From positions 3,547,001-3,611,000 of the forward strand of contig NC_015703.1 of the NCBI RefSeq assembly GCF_000218895.1: a DNA stretch of 64,000 nt. The letters are read 5' to 3'. The notes beneath the pieces were generated by a model. The model was not told where the DNA came from, searched no databases, and saw only the letters and a program-made list of their open reading frames with translations. Position numbers and translations under genes: made by a program. Positions 36,254 through 44,817 of this stretch are shown here, piece by piece; position 1 is the first letter of the stretch; every line of letters starts with the position of its first letter. Source of the DNA: Runella slithyformis DSM 19594 (GTDB lineage: Bacteria > Bacteroidota > Bacteroidia > Cytophagales > Spirosomataceae).

Positions 36254-39049
36254 TCAGAAGCTGCCTCGGTCTTGGAAAGAGCGGCGACGGGAGAGTTTCA
36301 GGTCGCGCAGCAGCGCTGATTTAGCACGAATCTCAAAAGAGTAGTTGTTTACGCGAATGCCTGAGCCGGCAAAAGGCGTCCAGTTAAAGGTCATTTCCCA
36401 GCAGTGCAGATCACGTGTGATACCGATATTGGTAATGGAGGGAGCCTTCGCCACAACGTCCAACCCCGTAGAGTACGTGAATTTCCACTTTGGAGTAAGG
36501 CTGAAATCTCCCTGCAATGTGAGTGTTTGAATGGTTATAGCTTTAGAGAGCCCTTGGCGTGAATATCCGAAGTTATACCCCACATTGACTGTCCACGGAA
36601 TATTGAAATCTACGTAGGCATCCGGATTGGCATTGATCATTCGTTGTTGTTCTTCGGTATTGGGCGTATTGGATTTCTTGGGTTTATCGGATCCTTTGGG
36701 TGCCAAACGGGTACTGAGGGCAAAGTTGATGTTATTGATTCGGGCCAGACCCTGTTTCTCAGAAAACGCCCAACGATTTATCTTTCGTCCTACGGTACCG
36801 TACAAAGGGTCTTTGACGTAGGCGTACGGGTCCATGTTGGCAGAGAAGTTGAAGTTCAAATTCTTAAAAAGCTGGGCATTGGCGTTAAGACTGATGTCTG
36901 ACATTTTCAGTGAATCAGCCAGCAGATTGTAGGAACCGTTTAAGCTGAGGTTGTCGAGAATGGATTTTTTCTCGAATTGCTTGCCGGTTGAATCCGATTT
37001 GGGACGCACTTTGGCTTCAAACAGGTTATTCAGACTCCAAGAGATACCCGCCGCAGATGTGCCTGAGGTAGTTAAGTTTCCGCCAATGGTACGGTAGCGG
37101 TTGAGGTAGCGAACATCGCCGCGTTCATTCACCATGGTTTTTTCATAAAGATTGGATTGGTCCGGCACATAGCTGAAACTGGCAGAAGGAATCAGCGTAT
37201 GGCGAATAGCCTCCACGCGCTTGCCGCGCACAAAAAAAGTACCGTAGATCCGCGTGTTCATGCTCGCGCTGAACGAAACATTGTTGGCAAAATAGAAGCC
37301 TTGCAGCGTATCTACCTTGACTTTGTTTTCCCCCATGTAGGTGTACTTAAATTTCTTGGTGAACGTCTCGCCCGACAGCGAAATCCCCGGGGTGATGTTT
37401 ATATATCGGAAAAGTTTGATGTTGGGCAGTGAGATCGGTACGGAGAAACGTCCGGTCAACTGACCGTTTTTAATAAACTCCGGTAACGTTTGGGCGTTGA
37501 GCGCATAGGTAGTGGACGTACCTGATTCGGGAGTGATGGCCACCGGAGGATTAAACAGTTTAAAGCCCAGACGTACCGTAGAGGTGTCAGTATAGACAAT
37601 GTTATTATTAGCGCTGATTCCTCCGTTAAAATCCATTCCCAGACGGAAGCTTTCGTACCAGGCCCCGGTTCCGCCTTTAAGCGCAAAAGGAGCAATTTGA
37701 TTAATCCCAAAGTTGAAATCTACACCGGCATCCAATGAGCCGGGATCGGTATTGGTCACTCGGCCCAGACTGTCTATTTTTTGTTTTGAGCGGTCGGGAA
37801 AACGCTGGTTGACCCGTATACTGCTACCCATGCGGGCAAACTGCCCAAACTGCTTGCTGTACTGAACCGAAGAGCTGGCTACATTTTGGATATAGCGCGT
37901 GGTGTTGGTTTCGTTGAATTGGTTGTAGCTGTTGCTCCCGATATTGACCGATGCTCCAAAACTTGATGTACCCCGGGGTACGGGGGAGTGGCTCCACGTC
38001 AAACTGAAGTCATTGCGGGGGCGGTTCAGTACTTTAATTTCATTGCCCTGCAAATTACGGTTAAAGCGTGCACTGAAACTGCCGCTGTAGCGGTATTTTT
38101 GGGCGTATACGGAGGCGAGTCCCACGCCCCAGCTTCCTTTGGAGTAGATTTGTCCCGTAAAGTTCAGGTTGATCTTCTCACTAATGGCCCAGTAATAACC
38201 GCCGTCACGCAGGTAGTAGCCCCGGCCGTTGGGTTCTTCACCGTATTGAGGCATGATGATGCCGGAGGTGCCGATCTCTTTTTTCTTCGGAACGGGGAAA
38301 AAGCCGAACGGCAAACCAACGGGCAACGGTACATCGGCAATGACCAAATGAAAAGGACCGGAAATAACCTGTTTTTCGGGAATGACCTTGATTTTTTTGG
38401 CGGCAATAAAAAAGTGAGGGTGCTCTAAGTTGCAGGTGGTATACATGGACCCCCGCACATACATGTTATTTTCTTCGTCCTTTTTGACCGTTGTACCGCG
38501 AATGTTTCCGTCGCCTTGCTGGGTGACAATCCCCTTGATGAACCCTTTTTTACTTTTGAAATTATAGCGCAGCTCTTTGGTGTCGTATTTCTCGCCATTG
38601 TCCTGAAAGATAGGTTGCCCTATCCACTTAGTAGTTGTGCTGTCGTAGGTGCCCCGGGCAAAAACCTCGTTGGTTTTCCAGTTGAGACGAATGTAGTCCG
38701 CATCCAGAATAATGGCTCCGTAGGTAACGTTTGCCTTGCCGTAGAGATGTACTTCCTGTCCTCCGGGGTCCATGACGGTTGAATCCTGCGCGCTGTACTG
38801 TACGGTACTTTTCAGGTCACTGTCGTCTTGGAGAGAATCGATTTGGGTACTGTCGGCGTTCAAACCGATGGCGGGAATGACCTTGGGAATCACCGGGACG
38901 GCTCTTTTGATGGAGTCCAAAAAAATGGGTGTGCTCAGTCGTTTTGGAGCCAATACCTGTGAAAATGCCTTAAAGCCAACCCCCATAAAGGTTAGCCACA
39001 GAAGGCTTACAGCCACACGTACACTGATTTTAGGATTAGTAGAGAACAA
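36254..39049 (-). CDS. LptD-like outer membrane lipopolysaccharide assembly protein
   Basis: The 931-residue protein inserts LPS into the outer leaflet with LptE in Gram-negative bacteria. After an N-terminal hydrophobic signal (about 10-30), residues about 85-260 form an OstA/LptA-like beta-jellyroll (DPGGQEVHLYGKANVTYGA, ADYIRLNWKTNEVFARGTYD). Most of the rest is a large beta-barrel with many short amphipathic strands; it ends in Phe (RSFQDRGSF), as outer membrane barrels often do. The Bacteroidota form diverges strongly from E. coli LptD and the usual disulfide pattern cannot be assigned. It is a single-gene unit. Confidence 0.85.
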   Translation of the reverse strand: MFSTNPKISVRVAVSLLWLTFMGVGFKAFSQVLAPKRLSTPIFLDSIKRAVPVIPKVIPAIGLNADSTQIDSLQDDSDLKSTVQYSAQDSTVMDPGGQEVHLYGKANVTYGAIILDADYIRLNWKTNEVFARGTYDSTTTKWIGQPIFQDNGEKYDTKELRYNFKSKKGFIKGIVTQQGDGNIRGTTVKKDEENNMYVRGSMYTTCNLEHPHFFIAAKKIKVIPEKQVISGPFHLVIADVPLPVGLPFGFFPVPKKKEIGTSGIIMPQYGEEPNGRGYYLRDGGYYWAISEKINLNFTGQIYSKGSWGVGLASVYAQKYRYSGSFSARFNRNLQGNEIKVLNRPRNDFSLTWSHSPVPRGTSSFGASVNIGSNSYNQFNETNTTRYIQNVASSSVQYSKQFGQFARMGSSIRVNQRFPDRSKQKIDSLGRVTNTDPGSLDAGVDFNFGINQIAPFALKGGTGAWYESFRLGMDFNGGISANNNIVYTDTSTVRLGFKLFNPPVAITPESGTSTTYALNAQTLPEFIKNGQLTGRFSVPISLPNIKLFRYINITPGISLSGETFTKKFKYTYMGENKVKVDTLQGFYFANNVSFSASMNTRIYGTFFVRGKRVEAIRHTLIPSASFSYVPDQSNLYEKTMVNERGDVRYLNRYRTIGGNLTTSGTSAAGISWSLNNLFEAKVRPKSDSTGKQFEKKSILDNLSLNGSYNLLADSLKMSDISLNANAQLFKNLNFNFSANMDPYAYVKDPLYGTVGRKINRWAFSEKQGLARINNINFALSTRLAPKGSDKPKKSNTPNTEEQQRMINANPDAYVDFNIPWTVNVGYNFGYSRQGLSKAITIQTLTLQGDFSLTPKWKFTYSTGLDVVAKAPSITNIGITRDLHCWEMTFNWTPFAGSGIRVNNYSFEIRAKSALLRDLKLSRRRSFQDRGSF

Positions 39050-39219
39050 TTTTACACAAGCTTTATTTGCAAAAGTACTTCATTAGCGGTTTGAAAAGGC
39101 TTAATCGGTGTTAAAAGTTATTAAATGCTTTAAAAATTCCTCCATTGATTTAAAACATCCATCAGTAAAAATCAACCGAAAAGGTCTTAAAAAGGGACAT
39201 CTTTTAATTGGTCACCTCC

Positions 39220-40869
39220 ATGAAGCACTCCTTTTTTTCTCTGATGGTTGTGTGTGTGACATTGGTTGCTTTTTGTCTTCCGCAGTACGGTCCGGCTCAT
39301 GCACCTATACCAACGAAAACACGGCCCAATATCTTATGGATCACCTGCGAAGACATGAGTTTTCACTTGGGGGCCTACGGAAACAAACTCGTAAAGACGC
39401 CCAATCTCGACCGCCTGTCGGCCGAAGGGGTTCGATACACCAATGCCTTTGCCACCGCCGGCGTATGCGCTCCGAGCCGTTCGTCCATTATTACGGGCAT
39501 GTATCAGCAGTCGATCGGCACCCAAAACATGCGCACCCTGGCGGCCTCAGCGGCGGCGCTTGATGCCTATCCTCCCGGCTTCAAAAGCTATTCGGCCGTT
39601 TTGCCCGAGGAGGTTAAATGTTTTCCGGAATACCTGCGGGCGGCGGGCTATTATTGTACCAACAATTCCAAAGAAGATTATCAATTTGAAGCCCCGCCCA
39701 CGGTGTGGGATGAAAGCAGCAACAAAGCGCATTGGCGCAACAGAACGGATAAAACACAGCCCTTTTTTGCCGTTTTTAATTTTACGGTTACGCATGAATC
39801 GCAGGTATGGGTGCGGGCCAAAGAACCGTTGTTGGTAAAACCTGAAGAGGTGACGTTGCCGCCGTATTACCCCGATGTTCCGGAAGTACGCCTGGACATA
39901 GCCCGGCATTTATCCAACGCGATGGTCATGGATGAGCAGGCAGGAAAGATACTTGATCAGCTTCGGGAAGATGGGCTTGATCAAAACACCATCGTTTTCT
40001 TTTATTCTGACCACGGCGATGGCTTGCCTTTTGTTAAAAGAGAAATTTATGACCGTGGCCTGCGGGTGCCGTTCATTGTAAAAAATCCTTTCGAGAAAAC
40101 GAAAAAAGGCATTGTGGACAATCAGTTCATCAGTTTTGTCGACCTGGCACCCACTGTTTTATCGCTTACCGGGCTGCCGATTCCCTCCCATTTGCAGGGG
40201 CAGGCGTTTTTGGGAAAGCAAAAGGCGTCTGTTCCGCGCAGGTATACCTTTGCGGCCCGTGACCGCATGGATTCAGAATACGACCGCGTACGGACCGTGC
40301 GCGACAGGCGATACCGTTATGTTCGCAACTATATGCCCGAAAAACCCTATTATCAAAACATCCGGTACCGACTTCAGCAGCCTTCCATGCGGGCGATTTT
40401 GGCGTTGAAAGAGCAGGGTAAATTGAATCAGGCCCAGCGCTTATGGTTCAGGCCTGCAAAACCCAAAGAGGAATTATACGATTGCCAAAAAGACCCTTAC
40501 GAGTTAACAAACCTTGCAGAAGACCCTGATTATCAGGATAGACTCAGAGAGTTGAGCAAGGTTTATGAAGAATGGATACAAAAAGTCGGTGATAAAGCCG
40601 CTGAACCCGAAATGGTGATGGTACGCCAATGGTGGAGCGGGAAAGAGCAGGCGCCCATCACGGAAACGCCCCAAATACAGTCTGATTTTTCTAAAATTAC
40701 TTTATCTTGCGCCACCAAAGGAGCCTCGATCGGCTACAAACAACGTTGGAAAGACCCAAGCTGGAAAGTCTATACTCAACCGATAACGGCCTCTGCGGTC
40801 GATTCATTGTATGTGGTGGCGCATCGGATCGGCTACGGGCGCAGCCCCGTCGCGGTGCTGAAACGATAG
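39220..40869 (+). CDS. Exported sulfatase (type I, formylglycine-dependent)
   Basis: The 549-residue hydrolase removes sulfate from polysaccharide or other esters. After a signal peptide (MKHSFFSLMVVCVTLVAFCL) comes the alkaline-phosphatase-fold domain: NILWITCEDMS supplies metal-binding acidic residues, CAPSRSSIITGMY is the C-x-P-S-R modification site where Cys becomes formylglycine, and FYSDHGDG carries further metal ligands. A maturation enzyme must be encoded elsewhere. I start at ATG 39220 because the signal begins there; a TTG at 39208 is less likely. It leads a group with a Gfo/Idh/MocA oxidoreductase and, further on, SusC/SusD, fitting glycan use. Confidence 0.93.
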   Translation: MKHSFFSLMVVCVTLVAFCLPQYGPAHAPIPTKTRPNILWITCEDMSFHLGAYGNKLVKTPNLDRLSAEGVRYTNAFATAGVCAPSRSSIITGMYQQSIGTQNMRTLAASAAALDAYPPGFKSYSAVLPEEVKCFPEYLRAAGYYCTNNSKEDYQFEAPPTVWDESSNKAHWRNRTDKTQPFFAVFNFTVTHESQVWVRAKEPLLVKPEEVTLPPYYPDVPEVRLDIARHLSNAMVMDEQAGKILDQLREDGLDQNTIVFFYSDHGDGLPFVKREIYDRGLRVPFIVKNPFEKTKKGIVDNQFISFVDLAPTVLSLTGLPIPSHLQGQAFLGKQKASVPRRYTFAARDRMDSEYDRVRTVRDRRYRYVRNYMPEKPYYQNIRYRLQQPSMRAILALKEQGKLNQAQRLWFRPAKPKEELYDCQKDPYELTNLAEDPDYQDRLRELSKVYEEWIQKVGDKAAEPEMVMVRQWWSGKEQAPITETPQIQSDFSKITLSCATKGASIGYKQRWKDPSWKVYTQPITASAVDSLYVVAHRIGYGRSPVAVLKR

Positions 40870-40935
40870 AAACATTAATCCAAAAGTTCACCCATAAAAA
40901 ATAAACTCAAACCCACGTTCAAACCCCAAAAAACT

Positions 40936-42081
40936 ATGTCAAAAACCAAAGTAGCCGTTGTAGGGCTTGGCTTTATCGGCCCCGCACACATCGAAGCACT
41001 TCGCCGCCTGCCGGATGTAGAAGTGGTCGGAATTGCTGATTTTTCGGCCGAGATCGCTCAGGCACGTGCTCAGTCGTTGGGTATTCCTAAAGCATACGAT
41101 TCATTTGATGCACTCCTGAAAGACGATTCCATCGAGAGCGTTCATATCTGTACGCCCAACTTCCTGCACTATGAGCAATCGAAAAAGGCATTGTTAGCGG
41201 GCAAAAACGTAATTTGTGAAAAACCCCTGGCGACCAACACCGAAGAAGCCGAAGAGCTGGTTGAGCTGGCCGACAAACTGGGCTTGGTCAATGCCGTTCA
41301 CTTCAATTTGCGCTATTATCCGCTCATCCGTCAGATGAAAACCATGCGCGAAAAAGGCGAATTGGGTGAGGTCTATTCCGTACAGGGAAGCTACCTTCAG
41401 GATTGGCTTTTTCTGCCTACCGACTACAATTGGCGTCTTGAGCCTTCACAATCGGGAGATTCGCGGGCCGTGGCTGACATCGGTTCTCACCTGTTTGATC
41501 TGATCGAATACATCACGGGCCTTCATATTACGGAAGTAATGGCCGACTTTAACACCGTCCACAAAACGCGGATGAAGCCCAAAAAAGCCATTGCGACCTA
41601 TTCTGGCAAATTGCTACAGGCGGAAGATTACGAAGAAGTACCCATCACGACCGAAGATTATGCGTCGATCCTGTACCGTTTTGAAAACGGTAACAAAGGC
41701 GTAGCTACTGTCAGTCAGGTAGCTGCCGGACGTAAAAACCGCGCTACGCTCGAAATCAGCGGCTCCAACCAAACCTACAACTGGTGCTCGGAAGCGCCCA
41801 ACGAAATGTGGATCGGGCGTCGCGAAGGCTACAACCAATCGCTGATCCGTGACCCGGCGCTGGTACACGAAGAAGTGCGCCCGCTGCTCACCTTTCCGGG
41901 CGGTCACAACGAAGGTTTTCCGGATACCTCAAAGCAATTATTCAAAGAAGTATACGCCGCCATTCGCAACGGCCGGCCCGAAAAACCAACGTATCCGACC
42001 TTTGCCGATGGGTTGCGCGAGTTGAAGTTGTGCGATAAGATCGTGCAAAGCAGCCGCGAACAACGTTGGGTACAAGTATAG
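40936..42081 (+). CDS. Gfo/Idh/MocA family oxidoreductase
   Basis: A cytoplasmic NAD(P)-dependent sugar or inositol dehydrogenase-like enzyme of 381 residues. The N-terminal Rossmann fold has VAVVGLGFIGPAHIEAL, and the catalytic-lysine signature is CEKPLATNTEEAE (EKP). The C-terminal alpha/beta domain follows, with DIGSHLFDLIEYITG supplying the conserved Asp/His. It starts 66 bases after the sulfatase on the same strand, so the pair may be one transcript acting on a desulfated sugar. The substrate cannot be read from the sequence. A GC-rich hairpin follows (42167-42219). Confidence 0.93.
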   Translation: MSKTKVAVVGLGFIGPAHIEALRRLPDVEVVGIADFSAEIAQARAQSLGIPKAYDSFDALLKDDSIESVHICTPNFLHYEQSKKALLAGKNVICEKPLATNTEEAEELVELADKLGLVNAVHFNLRYYPLIRQMKTMREKGELGEVYSVQGSYLQDWLFLPTDYNWRLEPSQSGDSRAVADIGSHLFDLIEYITGLHITEVMADFNTVHKTRMKPKKAIATYSGKLLQAEDYEEVPITTEDYASILYRFENGNKGVATVSQVAAGRKNRATLEISGSNQTYNWCSEAPNEMWIGRREGYNQSLIRDPALVHEEVRPLLTFPGGHNEGFPDTSKQLFKEVYAAIRNGRPEKPTYPTFADGLRELKLCDKIVQSSREQRWVQV

Positions 42082-42166
42082 AGCCCGAGAAATTGTTGAA
42101 CCGTTTCTCCCGCTCATCCGTTTAGTCATGACAGTATTTGCGAAACGTTTTAACGACATACCATCG

Positions 42167-42219
42167 TACCGCCACAGCCTTTAAACTCTTTTTTTAAGAT
42201 TTTAACCGGTGGGGCGGTA
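42167..42219 (+). terminator. Probable hairpin terminator
   Basis: TACCGCC (42167-42173) pairs with GGCGGTA (42213-42219), with further pairing of CaCagCC and GGtGgg next to it, followed by TGTTCTTTTTT. It separates the oxidoreductase from the amidotransferase gene. Confidence 0.5.
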
Positions 42220-42265
42220 TGTTCTTTTTTAGTATATTTAGGATTGTAATTTAACCTATAAGCTC

Positions 42266-43099
42266 ATGGAGCGGATTAAGATTGCCGTTTTGGATATGTA
42301 CGACGGTCACGCCAATGAAGGAATGCGCTGCATTAAAACATTGGTGGAAAACTTTCTGGCACAGGAAGGAATCAAGGGCAGTTATGACATTTTTGATGTT
42401 CGTCAAAAAGGCGAAGTTCCTGATCTGAGTTATGATATCTTTATTTCGTCGGGCGGTCCGGGAAATCCGCTGCCGGTGGGCGAAGCCTGGGAAAAACCCT
42501 TTTTTAGGCTGTTGGATGCTATTTGGCAGCACAACCGCCAGCCCCATCATCCGCGCAAAAAGCACCTGATGCTCATCTGTCATTCCTACCAAATGGCGTG
42601 TTTGCACTGGAGCGTTGGCTTGGTCTGTAAACGTCGCTCTACTTCTTTCGGGATTTTTCCGATGCATAAAACCCATTTTGGGTTAAAAGAGCCGCTTTTC
42701 GACCGGTTACCTGATCCGTTTTTTTCCGTTGACTCGCGCGATTATCAGGTAATAGAGCCTGATTATCAAGAGCTTGAGCGGATTGGGGCCAAAGTGCTTT
42801 GCATCGAAAAAGAGCGTCCGCACGTGGCGCACTTGGAGCGGGCTGTCATGGCGGTGCGTTTTTCGCGGGAGATCTTCGGCACGCAATTTCACCCTGAAGC
42901 CGACGGTGAAGGGATGCTGAGACATTTTCAAAAAGAAGAAAAGAAAACCCTGATCATTAAAAATTACGGTGAAACCAAGTACAACGACATGGTCTATTCT
43001 TTACAGGATCCCGACAAGATCATGCGCACCGAAGCCACCATCATTCCCACGTTTCTTCAGCGGGCGGCGGAGCACTTAGTGGGGGCGCAGTTGGTATAA
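42266..43099 (+). CDS. Class I glutamine amidotransferase-like protein
   Basis: The 277-residue cytoplasmic protein has a class I GATase fold: YDIFISSGGPGNP corresponds to the P-loop-like oxyanion strand, LMLICHSYQMAC supplies the nucleophile elbow (Cys in CHSYQ, replacing the usual GxCxGxQ), and GTQFHPEADGEG carries the catalytic His-Pro-Glu. About 60 C-terminal residues are outside the fold. The altered elbow means glutaminase activity should be tested, not assumed. It is followed 65 bases later by an ATP-grasp-like gene, suggesting that ammonia or an amine is passed to an ATP-dependent ligase. The product is unknown. Confidence 0.82.
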   Translation: MERIKIAVLDMYDGHANEGMRCIKTLVENFLAQEGIKGSYDIFDVRQKGEVPDLSYDIFISSGGPGNPLPVGEAWEKPFFRLLDAIWQHNRQPHHPRKKHLMLICHSYQMACLHWSVGLVCKRRSTSFGIFPMHKTHFGLKEPLFDRLPDPFFSVDSRDYQVIEPDYQELERIGAKVLCIEKERPHVAHLERAVMAVRFSREIFGTQFHPEADGEGMLRHFQKEEKKTLIIKNYGETKYNDMVYSLQDPDKIMRTEATIIPTFLQRAAEHLVGAQLV

Positions 43100-43164
43100 A
43101 TCCGAAATTTTCAACTTGCTGAAAACTTATTGCTATCTTGTTTGGGTAAAAGCCATAATAACCT

Positions 43165-44361
43165 ATGATACCTTCCCTGCGTCAAGCTTACAACGCTGCT
43201 TTCAGCGAAGAAAAATACAATGAGTTTATCAACGGTATTCATGCCGATTGGCCCGGTCAGTTGGATTTTAGGGTGGCTGAAACGCCGGTGTTTGTGCCGG
43301 CAAGCCTCAAAAATAAGCTGATCGAAGCGGGAGAATCATTTATTGATGTGATTGTGGGGCCGCATTATAAAGCCAAAACGCAGCATTCCATTCCCCCGGG
43401 GCAATTTGTACCGAACGAAAATGAGCATACCTCTTTTTTAGCCATTGACTTTGCCGTTTGTAAAGATGAGAACGGCGAATTGACTCCGCAATTAATTGAA
43501 TTGCAGGGCTTTCCTTCTGTTTTTGGTTTTCAGACGTATGTGACCGAGAAATTTCGGCAACACTTTCCCATTCCCGAAGAGTACAGCAATTACTTTGGCG
43601 GAGTGACGAATCAGACTGAATATATTGCCAAGTTGAAAGAGGTCATCGTGGGGTCGGAAAACCCCGAGAACGTTATTTTGTTGGAGATTTATCCCGACCG
43701 GCAAAAAACGCGCGTTGATTTTGCCGTGACCGAGGCGTTTCTGGGTGTAAAAGCCGTATGTTATACGCAGATCAATAAAATCGGCCGCCGGCTTTTTTAT
43801 GAAAAAGACGGTCGTGAGGTGCAGATAAAGCGAATCTACAATCGTCTCATTTTTGACGATTTGACCAATTTTCCCGACTTGGAACCGACCTTTGAATTGA
43901 CCGATGATCTGGAGGTAACCTGGGTAGGGCATCCCAACTGGTTTTTTCGAATCAGTAAATATACGCTTCCGTATCTGCAAAGCCCATATGTGCCGGATAC
44001 CCATTTTTTGAGTGAATACAGTGATAATTTTCCCGAAGATCTGGAAAATTATGTATTAAAGCCTCTCTTCTCTTTTGCGGGAAGCGGGGTGAAAATCCAC
44101 GTCACGCCACAGGATATTGCTGAAATAATAGATCCTGAAAATTGGATTTTACAACGAAAAGTAACGTATGAGCCCGTCATTCAGGCACCCGATGGGATGG
44201 TGAAATGTGAGATCAGAATGCTCTATGTTTGGGAAGATAAGGCACCCAGACCGCAATTGTTAACCAGTTTGAGCCGCCTGAGCCGGGGAGAAATGATTGG
44301 CGTGAGATTCAATAAAGACTTTACATGGGTAGGAGGAACAACCTGTTTTTTTCAACCTTAA
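43165..44361 (+). CDS. Uncharacterised ATP-grasp-like protein
   Basis: The 398-residue protein has no signal or membrane segment. The C-terminal half has ATP-grasp features: YVLKPLFSFAGSGVKIHV resembles the ATP-binding Lys/Gly-rich loop, CEIRMLYVW fits the strand with an acidic metal ligand, and GVRFNKDFTWVGG includes an Asn near the end as in ATP-grasp enzymes. The N-terminal part (LIELQGFPSVFGFQTYV) is unlike standard families. With the amidotransferase gene directly before it, an amide or peptide ligase is plausible. Family assignment rests on motif reading alone. Confidence 0.6.
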   Translation: MIPSLRQAYNAAFSEEKYNEFINGIHADWPGQLDFRVAETPVFVPASLKNKLIEAGESFIDVIVGPHYKAKTQHSIPPGQFVPNENEHTSFLAIDFAVCKDENGELTPQLIELQGFPSVFGFQTYVTEKFRQHFPIPEEYSNYFGGVTNQTEYIAKLKEVIVGSENPENVILLEIYPDRQKTRVDFAVTEAFLGVKAVCYTQINKIGRRLFYEKDGREVQIKRIYNRLIFDDLTNFPDLEPTFELTDDLEVTWVGHPNWFFRISKYTLPYLQSPYVPDTHFLSEYSDNFPEDLENYVLKPLFSFAGSGVKIHVTPQDIAEIIDPENWILQRKVTYEPVIQAPDGMVKCEIRMLYVWEDKAPRPQLLTSLSRLSRGEMIGVRFNKDFTWVGGTTCFFQP

Positions 44362-44413
44362 TAGAGGAGGTCAAAGGGACAATATCCCTCTTTTCAGGGG
44401 ATTGAATACCGGA

Positions 44414-44460
44414 GAAATATCAAAGAACTTTGATATTTCAAGGATCAATAACTACCTTTG
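44414..44460 (+). promoter_or_regulatory. SusCD promoter with a perfect palindrome over the -33 box
   Basis: TTTG (44429-44432), a 20-base spacer and TACCTTTG (44453-44460) match the Bacteroidota promoter consensus exactly. GAAATATCAAAG (44414-44425) and CTTTGATATTTC (44428-44439) form a perfect 12-base-arm palindrome that includes the -33 TTTG, so a dimeric protein bound there would block or recruit RNA polymerase. It lies about 360 bases before susC. Confidence 0.72.
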
Positions 44461-44817
44461 TGCATGTATTCAGAAGTTATCTGCACGAATAAGTGATGTT
44501 ACGTTTGGTAATTAGAAGTACGATAGGATGTAGTATCCCTACAAAAGGGTAATTTGCCGAAACATGCCTATCCGCAAATTTGTACTTTCTGTTGTTGAGT
44601 CGATGTTCGCCTTCTACCCGAATCGACTCAGGAGCTTAACCTAAACAATCACTGCCTGCTTTCCTGTAGATACACTTAACAAAAATCATTTTTTTTCAGT
44701 TGTTACGATTGGTTGACTTCTATCGTCAGTGGAGCTTTTTGCTCTATATCGGCAGATGGTTTTTGATTGTGTACGCTTTTTATTTTTTCATTTATCAACT
44801 CTAACAAATCAAATTGC
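44461..44817 (+). other. Long untranslated leader before SusC
   Basis: If transcription starts just after the promoter at 44453-44460, about 350 bases precede the SusC start codon. No ORF of note is seen. A hairpin is possible at 44597-44629 (GAGTCGA with TCGACTC, plus inner TTCG/CGAA), and pyrimidine-rich stretches precede the start. It may carry post-transcriptional control. Confidence 0.4.
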
